Assembly: GCA_024653325.1 (NCBI GenBank)
Contig: JANLFX010000002.1
Coordinates: 31,072 to 78,406, forward strand
Source of the DNA: Anaerolineae bacterium
Lineage (GTDB): Bacteria; Chloroflexota; Anaerolineae; JACIWR01
Reading direction: 5' to 3'
DNA: 47,335 bases
Shown piece after piece: positions 1 to 7,394 of the stretch; position 1 is the first letter of the stretch, and every line of letters starts with the position of its first letter. A program made the translations under genes and the position numbers. The notes below the pieces were generated by a model. That model saw nothing but the letters and a program-made list of their open reading frames with translations, was not told the DNA's origin and searched no databases.

Positions 1-74
1 GGGGCAGGCGCAAGGCCCTGGGGCAGGCGCAAGGCCCTGGGGCAGGCGCAAGGCCCTGGGGCAGGCGCAAGGCC
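1..74. repeat. 19-bp tandem repeat, about 3.9 copies
   Basis: The unit GGGGCAGGCGCAAGGCCCT repeats three times exactly, and a fourth copy is cut at GGCC. The last copy runs into TGCCCCTACG, so GGGGCAGGC and GCCTGCCCC form a 9-bp hairpin (58-80) with a GCAAG loop. The array begins at the window edge, so its true length is unknown. It resembles the GTAGG...CCTAC palindromes found elsewhere in this window and looks like a slipped, multiplied left arm of one of them. Confidence 0.9.
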
Positions 75-108
75 TGCCCCTACGATAAGGCGTTAAGGGA
101 GGTGTGTT

Positions 109-972
109 TTGATTGAAGATATTCGCGCTCTGGCGCGGGAATTGCTGGAGAAAGGCGCTGTTAAATGCGTTATCGGCTACGAAGTGGGGCCTACAGGCCG
201 TGTGCGTCCGGCGTTCGTCTACGAACCCGGTGAGGTGGAGCGGCTCATCTTCGACGGGCGGTGTGACCAGAACCTGGTCACTTACCTGACGCGGCGCAAC
301 AAGCCCCGCAAGAAGGGCGAGGAGGTGCCCACCACGGCGGTGGTGGTCAAGCCGTGTGATGCTCGCTCGCTGCGGGTGTTGCTCAACGAGCACCAGGTAC
401 AGCGGGACAAGGTGTACATCATCGGCGTGGCCTGCCACGGCATGCAGAACGCCGACGGCACGCCCGAACTGCGCTGCACGCGCTGCGACCAACGGGTGCC
501 ACTGCTCTACGATGCGCTGTGCGGCGAGCCGCCGGAAGTGCTGGCGGTGCGCGATGCTTACGAGGACGTGCAGCAAATCGAGGCCTTGCCTTTGGAAGAG
601 CGACTGGCCTACTGGCTGGGCGAACTGGACCGCTGTATCCGTTGCTACGCCTGTCGCCAGGCCTGCCCCACCTGTTTCTGCTCCGTCTGCGAGGCCGAGC
701 GAGACGATTCGCTGTGGGTGGGTATCGCCGACCGCATCCCGGAGAAGGCTTTCTTCCACATCATCCGCGCCTTTCACCAGGCGGGCCGCTGCACCGAGTG
801 TAATGCCTGCGAGGCGGTCTGTCCCATGGGCATCCCGCTTAGCCTGATCAACCGCAAGATCGCCAAAGACGTGGCGCAGATGATGGGCGGGTACCGCGCT
901 GGCGAGAGCGAGGAACCCACGCCGCTGGTCACCATGTTGACGGGTGAGGAGGCGATTGATGAAATTCATTGA
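109..972 (+). CDS. Iron-sulfur electron-transfer protein (FrhB/FloxB-like, two 4Fe-4S clusters)
   Basis: The protein has 287 residues. The start is TTG, chosen for the AAGGGAGGTG ribosome site 6-8 bases upstream. The N-terminal half contains KPCDARSLRVL, a motif shared with the next gene product, which suggests the two are paralogous. The C-terminal half has two cysteine clusters, CIRCYACRQACPTCFCSVC and CTECNACEAVCP, typical of tandem 4Fe-4S ferredoxin domains. Proteins of this type pass electrons between a flavoprotein and a hydrogenase, heterodisulfide reductase or sulfur reductase in the cytoplasm. The gene overlaps the next by 14 bases, so it belongs to an operon whose earlier genes lie outside the window. 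The exact complex (Flox-type, sulfhydrogenase-type) cannot be fixed from this fragment. Confidence 0.85.
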   Translation: MIEDIRALARELLEKGAVKCVIGYEVGPTGRVRPAFVYEPGEVERLIFDGRCDQNLVTYLTRRNKPRKKGEEVPTTAVVVKPCDARSLRVLLNEHQVQRDKVYIIGVACHGMQNADGTPELRCTRCDQRVPLLYDALCGEPPEVLAVRDAYEDVQQIEALPLEERLAYWLGELDRCIRCYACRQACPTCFCSVCEAERDDSLWVGIADRIPEKAFFHIIRAFHQAGRCTECNACEAVCPMGIPLSLINRKIAKDVAQMMGGYRAGESEEPTPLVTMLTGEEAIDEIH

Positions 973-2011
973 GACACGAGCGTTGCACGAATGGCTGGAC
1001 CGGCTGGCGCAGGAGATGCCCCTCATCGCGCCGACGGCGGTCGGTCCGCAGGAAAAGGCTCCCGGTTCTCGCAACCCGGCGGCCCAGGGTCAACAGGTCT
1101 TCTATCGCGAGGTGGAGGGCGCGGCGCAGATAGCCTGGGATTTCACCCGCACGGCTCTTTCGGCCCGCGAGCACTTCATGCCCAAGACCGAGACCCTTTT
1201 CACCATCGAGACCGGGCCCGACGGCAAGGCCGTGTTGCACGAGACGAAGCTGGCGCAGCCGCGGGTCTTCTTCGGCATCCGTCCCTGCGACGCGCGCGGC
1301 TTGCGCGTGCTGGACGCGGTGATGCTGGGCCAGGAACCAGCCGATGTCTACTACGCTCAGCGTCGCCAGAATACGACGCTGGTGGGGTTGGCCTGTCCGC
1401 AGATGTGGGAGGATTGCTTTTGCAACAGCGTCGGTGGTGCCCCTGACGCCGCCGATGACGTGGACATCCTGCTGATCCAGGTCGAGGGCGGGTTCGCGGT
1501 GCAGGTCGTCACCGCGAAGGGCGAGCGACTGGCTGCCGGGATGGGGTTGCAAGAGGTGGAAAGGTTAGAGCTGCCGCAGCCGAAGCTCAACGAGCAGTTC
1601 GCCCTGCCCACGCAGCAGCAGTGGCTGGCCTCGTTCAACGATGTGTACTGGCAGCGGGTGGGCGATCGCTGCCTCAGTTGCCGCATTTGCTCCTACGTCT
1701 GTCCCACCTGCCGCTGCTTCGACGTGCGCGACGAGACGGTGGTCACTCCTCAGGGCGAGCGGATTGTGCGTCGCGTGCGGGCCTGGGATAGCTGTCAGGG
1801 GGTCAATTATCGCGTCCAGGCCGGGGGAGCCAATCCGCGGGCCAATCTGGAGCAGCGCCTGCGCAACCGTTTCTACTGCAAGTACTACTACGTTCCCATA
1901 GATTACGCCGCCGATGGCTGTGTGGGCTGCGGACGATGCGTCATCGCCTGCCCCGTCAACATAGACATTCGAGAGGTGTTGCAAGACCTGGCACGGAGGG
2001 AGCCGGCATGA
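959..2011 (+). CDS. 4Fe-4S dicluster protein, sulfhydrogenase beta / AsrA / FloxC-like
   Basis: The product has 350 residues from ATG 959, preceded by GGGTGAGGAGG; a longer in-frame reading has no better ribosome site. It carries PCDARGLRVL near residue 110, as in the upstream protein, then CLSCRICSYVCPTCRC and CVGCGRCVIACP near the C-terminus, giving two 4Fe-4S clusters. This matches the beta subunit of sulfhydrogenases and AsrA of anaerobic sulfite reductase, which link an NAD(P)H-oxidising flavoprotein to a catalytic subunit. The stop overlaps the next start as ATGA. No siroheme or NiFe subunit is visible here, so the catalytic partner must be upstream or elsewhere. Confidence 0.85.
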   Translation: MKFIETRALHEWLDRLAQEMPLIAPTAVGPQEKAPGSRNPAAQGQQVFYREVEGAAQIAWDFTRTALSAREHFMPKTETLFTIETGPDGKAVLHETKLAQPRVFFGIRPCDARGLRVLDAVMLGQEPADVYYAQRRQNTTLVGLACPQMWEDCFCNSVGGAPDAADDVDILLIQVEGGFAVQVVTAKGERLAAGMGLQEVERLELPQPKLNEQFALPTQQQWLASFNDVYWQRVGDRCLSCRICSYVCPTCRCFDVRDETVVTPQGERIVRRVRAWDSCQGVNYRVQAGGANPRANLEQRLRNRFYCKYYYVPIDYAADGCVGCGRCVIACPVNIDIREVLQDLARREPA

Positions 2012-2850
2012 GTGAAGTGAATCCGATGCGTCCCTATCTGGGTACTCTGGTGGGCACCAGGCCCCTGGCGACCGGTATTCGCCTGTTTCAGGTGGAGCTT
2101 AATCCGGAAGAGCGCGAGAAGTTCTCACTGTGGAGGCCGGGGCAATTTCTGTTCTTCTCCGTGCTGGGGGTGGGCGAAGCGCCCTTTGGCTTTGCCAATA
2201 TCCCTGATCCGCAGCGGGGCCCGGTGATCGAGGTGGCCATCAACAAAGTGGGCCACGTGACCCGCGCCATACACGCCTTGCCGCTGGGGGCGACGGTGGG
2301 CATCCGTGGGCCGCTGGGCAATTACTTCCCCCTGGAGGAGCTGAAAGGGCAGAACATCGTCGTCCTGGGCGGGGGCATCGGCGGGGCTCCTCTGCGCCCG
2401 GTGATCCAATACATCCTCCGTCACCGTGATGACTACGGCCACTTGACCATCATCTGGGCAGCGCGCAGTCCCGATTTGCTGGTCTTCACCGACGAGTACG
2501 ACGAGTGGCGCGCCGCACCCGATACCGAGATGCACGTGACCATTGACAAGCCGTTTGAGGGCTGGACGGGCAACGTGGGGCTGATCACTCAGATTCTGGA
2601 GGAGGTTGCGCCCTCGCCGGAGAACACCACGGCCATCACCTGCGGCCCACCGATCATGATTTATTTCGTGGGTAAGTCGTTGAGCAAACTCGGTTTTTCG
2701 CCGGAACAGATGCTGACCACGCTGGAGGCGCGGATGCACTGCGGCATTGGTAAGTGCGGTCGCTGCAATCTGGGGGAGAAGCTGGTGTGCAAGGACGGGC
2801 CGGTGTTCTGGCAGTCGGAGATCAGTAAATTCCTGGAGAGTTTCTTGTAG
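2008..2850 (+). CDS. FAD/NAD(P)-binding oxidoreductase with 2Fe-2S centre (HydG/AsrB/FloxA-like)
   Basis: The product has 280 residues from ATG 2008, translationally coupled (ATGA) to the gene before it. Order of domains: an FAD-binding barrel (GQFLFFSV near residue 45), an NAD(P)-binding fold with GGGIGGAPLRP near residue 125, and a C-terminal cysteine set (CGIGKCGRCNLGEKLVC) that binds a 2Fe-2S cluster as in dihydroorotate dehydrogenase electron-transfer subunits. It is expected to exchange electrons between NAD(P)H and the two iron-sulfur partners upstream. Its TAG stop (2848-2850) lies inside the left arm of a palindrome at 2847-2873. Confidence 0.9.
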   Translation: MSEVNPMRPYLGTLVGTRPLATGIRLFQVELNPEEREKFSLWRPGQFLFFSVLGVGEAPFGFANIPDPQRGPVIEVAINKVGHVTRAIHALPLGATVGIRGPLGNYFPLEELKGQNIVVLGGGIGGAPLRPVIQYILRHRDDYGHLTIIWAARSPDLLVFTDEYDEWRAAPDTEMHVTIDKPFEGWTGNVGLITQILEEVAPSPENTTAITCGPPIMIYFVGKSLSKLGFSPEQMLTTLEARMHCGIGKCGRCNLGEKLVCKDGPVFWQSEISKFLESFL

Positions 2851-2873
2851 GACGAGTTAGCAACTCGTCCTAC
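2847..2873. repeat. GTAGG...CCTAC palindrome with both convergent stop codons
   Basis: GTAGGACGAGTT and AACTCGTCCTAC form a perfect 12-bp stem around AGC. The TAG in the left arm ends the + strand flavoprotein gene; the TAG in the right arm, read on the - strand, ends the DUF89 gene. The hairpin is well placed to act as a shared bidirectional terminator, although there is no T-run on either side. Confidence 0.88.
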
Positions 2874-4066
2874 GGCACCACCTGGATGATGCCCCGCCGT
2901 CCGTTGACCATCCACTGGGGGTCTTCCGCGCTCAACGCTTCTGCCTGGCCCGGTTCCAGCCCGACGATGAGTTCCGCTTTCATGGTGCGCAGCACGGCAA
3001 AGGGCCGCGGGAGGTAAGCCGCGGCTTCTTCCAGCCGTGTTGTGGGTGGCCAGTGGCAGTCACCCAGCAAGCGCCGGTAGTTGGCATCGCCTTTGAGCAG
3101 CACCAAATCGGCCCGCTCCAGTGCTGCCCGCACGTCCGGTGGCATATCGCGGAAGGTGAGGCAACTGTTCCAAAAGGGGTGGGCGCTGAGAATGAGACGC
3201 CCGTCGTCCAGAGCGCGCCGCAAACGTGTGGACAGATCGCCAGGGTGAGCCGTTGGCTCGCCCTTTTCGATAGACAGCCACTCCAGGGTGTGGTGCACAT
3301 CGCGGGGCAGGGCGTCGGAGACGAAGAAGGGATCGGCTTTCAGGTGCAGAGTGATCTGTCGCGCCCAGCCGCGACCCAGCAGGAAGTCGGTCAGGGCCAG
3401 GTCGAAGAGGAGTTCCAGGCCGGCGTTGTCGCCGATGATGTGTACCGCCGGGTGATGCTCCCGCAGCAGAGCTATCAGGCGCGGCGTGTGATCAATCAAA
3501 AGTGCCTGACCTGGCGTGTCCCCGCCCAGGCCCATACCCCAGTTGCTCAAATCGGCGCGATTGCCCCATAAAGAGCCGTGGATCAGCGCGGCGGCTAACT
3601 CGTCCTCGTCCCGCCCATCCAGGGCCGCCAGCGCCCTGGCAAAGGGACTGATTCCCTCCTTTAGCATTCTCTCTTTCTGCGCAGCAAAAGGGTCATGGCC
3701 CTGCCAGGGGCCCGGTCGGAAATAGTCCACTGCCTCCAACAGCCGCCGGTAGAAGTAAGCCTCGGCGAAGTACCAGGGCACCTCCAGCCAGGTGCGACCC
3801 CGGTAGCGCGCCCACTGTGCATGCCAGAAATCTGCATCGGGGGCGGTGGGGTCAGGTGGATGGATGGTTTCTAAGGCCAGCTCGCGGCGCAGGGCATGCA
3901 ACGCGGAGACAATCTTCGGCGGATAGTCGTTATCCCGCAGCGCGGCCTCGATGTTGCGCGGCTTGCCTTCGGTGATGGTCCGCTGAGCGAAAGAGCCGGG
4001 TTCGGAGGTCATCAGGGGCGGGGGTAGGTTGCAGGGCCATTGCCCAGGATCATTATCCCTGGTCAT
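2870..4066 (-). CDS. DUF89 / ARMT1-like damage-control phosphatase family protein
   Basis: The product has 398 residues. The start at 4066 has CGGAG 8 bases upstream and overlaps the preceding gene by 14 bases; an in-frame ATG at 4012 lacks a ribosome site. The core motif IIGDNAGLELLFDLALTDFLL (about residues 210-230) and LLKGDANYRRL (about 325-335) are hallmarks of the DUF89 family, in which an aspartate/asparagine pocket binds a divalent metal and hydrolyses phosphate from damaged or excess phosphometabolites; some eukaryotic members were first called carboxyl methyltransferases. The natural substrate here is unknown. It is the last gene of a three-gene operon, and its stop codon is supplied by the palindrome at 2847-2873. 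Confidence 0.85.
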   Translation of the reverse strand: MTRDNDPGQWPCNLPPPLMTSEPGSFAQRTITEGKPRNIEAALRDNDYPPKIVSALHALRRELALETIHPPDPTAPDADFWHAQWARYRGRTWLEVPWYFAEAYFYRRLLEAVDYFRPGPWQGHDPFAAQKERMLKEGISPFARALAALDGRDEDELAAALIHGSLWGNRADLSNWGMGLGGDTPGQALLIDHTPRLIALLREHHPAVHIIGDNAGLELLFDLALTDFLLGRGWARQITLHLKADPFFVSDALPRDVHHTLEWLSIEKGEPTAHPGDLSTRLRRALDDGRLILSAHPFWNSCLTFRDMPPDVRAALERADLVLLKGDANYRRLLGDCHWPPTTRLEEAAAYLPRPFAVLRTMKAELIVGLEPGQAEALSAEDPQWMVNGRRGIIQVVP

Positions 4067-4868
4067 TATTCAACTCCGGTTCTGAGGTCATGATCTGGGG
4101 AATGATGGCCTGTACCGCTTTAATCAAGCGCGGCGGGACGAAGATATCCCATTCTTCCTCTTGTGGTCTTTTGTACCAGGTATAGGTGACGATAGTCAGT
4201 TGGGCCGGGGTTTCCGGCTGGAATTCGACGCTTTCAATCGTGCCGCCATTCGCCTTGAAGTATTGGTCGTTAGCGTAAATCTCCGTTGGGGACAGGGCCA
4301 CCTGGCCCGGTGTTGGCTGGTGGTACGCTTTGCGGGCAGCCAGATAGTTGCCCCCGGCTACTGCCAGGCCAATGGCTCCGCCGGCGCCTGCCCCAATTGC
4401 TGCCCCGCTTAATCCGCCGAGAATCAACTCACCGATAGAGGTGTACGGATCGAACGATGATTCACTCGCTGCAATCAACAGACCGGCGAGCAGGCCCGCC
4501 AGGCCGAAGAGAAAAGTCAAACACCCCAGTTGGATTTTCCAGTCCCCCTTTTCCTCCTCCCATTTGGCCTTTTTCAACTCTTCCCATTCCTCCGGGGTAT
4601 AGGTCCAGCGGATCAGTGGGCGGTTGCTGGCGAGAAAATCCTCGATTTTCTTGATTTGTGACCAGCCCAGCGCCCAGATGATGAGCAGGATCAGGCCAAG
4701 CAATAGACCAAATGAGCCAGAAAGGATGGGCATGATCGGGGTCTCCCAGGCGCCAAGCCTGACCATGATGCTGCTGCCGAGAGTCATGATGAAACAGAGG
4801 ACCATCAGGCCCAACAAGGGTGGAAAGGCTTGCTGATACGGATGTGGGATCCTGGGATTCTCATTCAC
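4053..4868 (-). CDS. Membrane protein of unknown function
   Basis: The product has 271 residues and I do not recognise its family. It shows two hydrophobic segments near residues 15-35 and 45-68, a charged stretch (PEEWEELKKAKWEEEKGDW) near 90-110, two more hydrophobic segments near 113-132 and 143-170 with a small-residue GAGAGGAIG turn, and a soluble C-terminal domain of about 95 residues with beta-rich character (TIVTYTWYKR, DIFVPPRLI). Starts overlap neighbours on both sides (8 bases upstream, 14 downstream), so it is cotranscribed with the methyltransferase and the DUF89 gene. Confidence 0.8.
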   Translation of the reverse strand: MNENPRIPHPYQQAFPPLLGLMVLCFIMTLGSSIMVRLGAWETPIMPILSGSFGLLLGLILLIIWALGWSQIKKIEDFLASNRPLIRWTYTPEEWEELKKAKWEEEKGDWKIQLGCLTFLFGLAGLLAGLLIAASESSFDPYTSIGELILGGLSGAAIGAGAGGAIGLAVAGGNYLAARKAYHQPTPGQVALSPTEIYANDQYFKANGGTIESVEFQPETPAQLTIVTYTWYKRPQEEEWDIFVPPRLIKAVQAIIPQIMTSEPELNNDQG

Positions 4869-5646
4869 TTTGATTCCTCCGTCCGGTGATCATGATGAGG
4901 GAGATGTCCACCGGGAAGACCAGAATCTCCCCGCACGCTTCCGCTTTGCTCAACTCTGTCTTGATCCGCTCCAGGCCGGCGGCGTAGGCCTCGTCGGTCA
5001 ATAGGGCCAATTGGGAAGTGCCACGCTTCTGCAAGAAAGGGCTATCCAGCACTTCCCACCCGATCAGGGGTTGGAAGATTCGCTCTACCACGCGCCGTTC
5101 CATTCCGGTGAAACCGGCGGCGCTCATCCAGTCCAAAATCGTTCTCCCGGAAGGAAAGCGGGCCAGGTCAGTGGCGTGTGTGCCATCGAAATAATCGTAG
5201 AGATACCACCGATCCTGGTTACTGTGCGGATCCATGCCGATAATGGCCAACACACCGCCGGGCTTCAACACCCGTTGTGTTTCGGAGATAAAGAGGGGCG
5301 GGTGGGCGAAATGGTGGAGGGCGTTGACGCAAAAGACCAGGTCAAAAGAGGAGGTGGGGAAGGTGAGTTGGCTGGCATCGCCGCACGTGAGGTGGAACCG
5401 TCGTTCCCGCCGGCAGACCTGTTGCAACATACCTAAGGAAAGGTCCAGGCCATAGATCCTTGGGGTGATGGATTGCAGTACAGTCAGCCAATGGCCGGTT
5501 CCGCAGCCCGCCTCAAGGACCTGGTTGGCATTGCAATTTTGGACCAGAAACAGCAAAGCGGCAGCTACGCCGGGCAGCGCGTTGGCCTCATACCGTTGAT
5601 TGTAGGTGGGGACAATGTCATTGTAGTTGACGTGTATGCCGGACAT
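4861..5646 (-). CDS. Class I SAM-dependent methyltransferase
   Basis: The product has 261 residues. The glycine-rich SAM motif I is LEAGCGTGHWLTVL near residue 45, followed by the acidic ribose-binding motif YGLDLSLGML, motif CGDASQLTFPTSSFDLVFCVNALHHF, and a KPGGVLAIIG strand. This is the Methyltransf_11 pattern of small-molecule methyltransferases; the substrate cannot be told from sequence. It heads the three-gene minus-strand operon with the membrane and DUF89 proteins, overlapping the membrane gene by 8 bases. Confidence 0.88.
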   Translation of the reverse strand: MSGIHVNYNDIVPTYNQRYEANALPGVAAALLFLVQNCNANQVLEAGCGTGHWLTVLQSITPRIYGLDLSLGMLQQVCRRERRFHLTCGDASQLTFPTSSFDLVFCVNALHHFAHPPLFISETQRVLKPGGVLAIIGMDPHSNQDRWYLYDYFDGTHATDLARFPSGRTILDWMSAAGFTGMERRVVERIFQPLIGWEVLDSPFLQKRGTSQLALLTDEAYAAGLERIKTELSKAEACGEILVFPVDISLIMITGRRNQSE

Positions 5647-5909
5647 GGTTACCGGAGAGGGACAGTGCTGTTACCAGTTGTTCAATCAGGCTTGCAGGCG
5701 GAGAGATAGAAACCATCACTGGTGTATTGAGGGCGTCGTGGACGGTGGGGCAGTCATTCGCTCCACCGTCCGCGATTGAGGCGGCTGCCTGGACTGCAAG
5801 GCCAACGGTTTTAGCATAAGCTCCCTGTTGATACCATTTTCGGGCGTCGGTCTTTACGCAGGTAAGCATGTGAGCGCAAGCAGTAAAGGATAGCCGCCCC
5901 CGTGGGGCG
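5647..5909. other. Intergenic stretch with a terminator-like hairpin
   Basis: No convincing gene is seen here. Near the right end, ATAGC(C)GCCCC and GGGGCGCTAT pair around CGT at about 5889-5912, directly after the stop codon of the small minus-strand gene at 5910. It is probably that gene's terminator, though no long T-run follows. Confidence 0.5.
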
Positions 5910-6311
5910 CTATTTCCAGAATTGCCACCACTTCTTTTTCGCCGGCGCTTGGGGCTTTTCGGTAGATTTGTATTTCTGCTCAGCCGCAGCTCCTGCTCTT
6001 GCGCTCACTGTGGGGTCCGATGAAACGGTGGCGTGCATAACCCCCGTTGGTTTCGGAGCCCCTTTCAGGTATGGCTGGAGAACGGCCATGCATTGCGCAC
6101 AGATGTTCCAGTCCGAGGTGTCCTGGGCCACAATGGTGTTTTTCCAGTGCTTGTAGGACTCGCCGGCGCCGAGTCCTAACAGTGCTCCCATATCAGGGAC
6201 CAGGCCGAGCTTGAAAGGATCGAATCCTTTGGCGAATACGGCTTCGCGCATTTGCTCGGAGCTCATCATTGTACCCATGCCGGGAGCGTTGCAAATATCA
6301 CAGACAGCCAT
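5910..6311 (-). CDS. Small zinc-binding-like protein of unknown function
   Basis: The product has 133 residues and starts after a strong AAGGAGATG ribosome site. CDIC near the N-terminus and CAQC near residue 72 could together hold one zinc ion. The middle is soluble, and the C-terminus is a lysine-rich, proline-rich tail ending in KKKWWQFWK, an aromatic/basic end seen on many uncharacterised bacterial proteins. No enzyme motif is visible. It stands alone between the methyltransferase operon and a repeat-rich region. Confidence 0.75.
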   Translation of the reverse strand: MAVCDICNAPGMGTMMSSEQMREAVFAKGFDPFKLGLVPDMGALLGLGAGESYKHWKNTIVAQDTSDWNICAQCMAVLQPYLKGAPKPTGVMHATVSSDPTVSARAGAAAEQKYKSTEKPQAPAKKKWWQFWK

Positions 6312-6483
6312 TGATCATCTCCTTAAAAATGTTTTGCATAGACGCCCGAAATGGCAACCGGCTTCCGGGAAAGTGGCGTTACCGGTGGTATCTTTAGGTC
6401 TACCCCAAAAATTGTTGGGCACGATCTTTCGACTGTGCCTCTGGGCCGGTCGGAGGAAAGTGCCTTATTTCAATTGTAACTAT

Positions 6484-6617
6484 CTCGACAATGTTAAATT
6501 TGACCTCTCCCCTACCCCCTGGCCCCCTTCCCCTCTCCGCAGCGGAGAGGGGAAGGGGGTTGGGGGATGAGGTGAGGTTCATCTTGTTGCCATTTATGTT
6601 AATCTAACATTGTCGAG
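6484..6617. mobile_element. 134-bp MITE-like element with terminal inverted repeats and 4-bp target duplication
   Basis: CTCGACAATGTTAAATT at 6484-6500 matches the reverse complement of 6601-6617 at 16 of 17 positions. Both ends are flanked by CTAT (6480-6483 and 6618-6621), consistent with a 4-bp target-site duplication. The interior holds a long GC hairpin (CCCCCTTCCCCTCTCCGC and its complement around AGC, about 6522-6560). There is no coding potential, so it would need a transposase in trans. Confidence 0.65.
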
Positions 6618-6626
6618 CTATTCAGG

Positions 6627-6741
6627 GGTCATTGCGAGCCGCCCGTCAGAGCCTGCCCTGAGCGCAGCGAAGGGGCGGCGAAGCAATCCCCTAGCAGTCA
6701 ACAGATAGATTGCTTCGGGCACTTCGTGCCCTCGCAATGAC
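6627..6741. repeat. Palindromic intergenic repeat with 11-bp ends
   Basis: The ends are GTCATTGCGAG and CTCGCAATGAC. Inside them, GCGAAGCAATC and GATTGCTTCG form a second inverted pair, and a CCCTGAGCGCAGCGAAGGGG core sits in the left half. This is a known style of non-coding dispersed repeat in Chloroflexi genomes; no product is expected. Confidence 0.6.
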
Positions 6742-6799
6742 GGAAACCTCCCCTTTGGGTAGATGGCTGAAATCCTTGACGGTGCAAATTCTTAACAAA

Positions 6800-6910
6800 C
6801 GGAGCAAGATTTCACCGCCGAGGCCGCCGAGCACGCAGAGAGTAAAGAAATCTCTGCGCCCTCTACGTCTGCCCTGAGCGCAGTCGAAGGGTGCTCTGCG
6901 GTGGGCAACT
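6800..6910. repeat. CACCGC.GAG / CTCTGCGGTG inverted repeat
   Basis: TTTCACCGCCGAGGCCGCC...CACGCAGAGA on the left is partly complementary to TCTCTGCG...CTCTGCGGTG on the right, with a CCCTGAGCGCAGTCGAAGGG core nested inside. The same arm vocabulary is found in the element at 12101-12279. No gene is seen in this stretch. Confidence 0.5.
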
Positions 6911-7020
6911 CGTCGGTTTGAGGCGAAGCTTAGTTAGACAGTTACTTTCAATTTTAGTATAGCATAGATTTCCAGATAAGCAAAAACGGGATCGAAACCT
7001 ACTCCCGTTTTGTGGGTGCG

Positions 7021-7283
7021 TTTCAGTTTCGGGGCAGGTTTGTCCTGTAGCGGCCGACCGCTGCTGCGTCCTGAGCCCGCCGAAGGGCTGCGCCCTGAGC
7101 GAAGTTGGGGTAGCCGTGCTTTCCATAGCGCGGCTGACGGCCCCCAGCACTACGAAGGCCCACTGTCGTGACCGGGGTTACGCGGTAAGAAACCGCGCCT
7201 ACCATATTCTGGGGGGATGGGAGGTCTCCGAGGCCAGGGCGCAGCAGCAACTCGCCCCCAAAGTGCAATACACCCGGTTGTAG
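7021..7283 (-). repeat. About 250-bp dispersed repeat, copy 1 (inverted relative to copy 2)
   Basis: Read on the minus strand this matches 21476-21730 on the plus strand over nearly its whole length: the GGTGTATT...GGCGAG start, the GTAGGCGCGGTTTCTTACCG block, the GCGCTATGGAAAGC block and the GGTCGGCCGCTAC end. This copy carries about 24 extra bases with a CCTGAGC...CGAAGGGCTGCGCCC core not present in copy 2. Short open frames inside are by-products of the repeat. Confidence 0.8.
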
Positions 7284-7290
7284 TACTAAC

Positions 7291-7319
7291 TTGAGCAATC
7301 ACTTGTTGTGTGGTACAAT
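7291..7319 (+). promoter_or_regulatory. Sigma-70-type promoter for the cyclase gene
   Basis: TTGAGC (7291-7296), a 17-base spacer and TACAAT (7314-7319). It lies just after the 250-bp repeat and about 75 bases before the start codon of the large cyclase gene, with nothing else in between. Confidence 0.65.
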
Positions 7320-7394
7320 AGTTAAGTAGTTCGTGAGGTACAATGTTCCGGCCCGAGTGGTTTATGAGCGCCTTGTCGGCGCGAGGACGAGTCC

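Noticed and set aside
5618-5869. 83-codon minus-strand frame upstream of the methyltransferase
   Set aside because: It has no ribosome site, overlaps the methyltransferase start by 29 bases and shows no recognisable fold.
6400-6582. Short frame across the GC hairpin near 6530
   Set aside because: It reads through a MITE-like palindrome and gives a low-complexity Pro/Arg peptide.
7023-7298. 91-codon frame resembling one at 21487-21714
   Set aside because: The similarity comes from the 250-bp DNA repeat; both have no ribosome site and are probably not translated.
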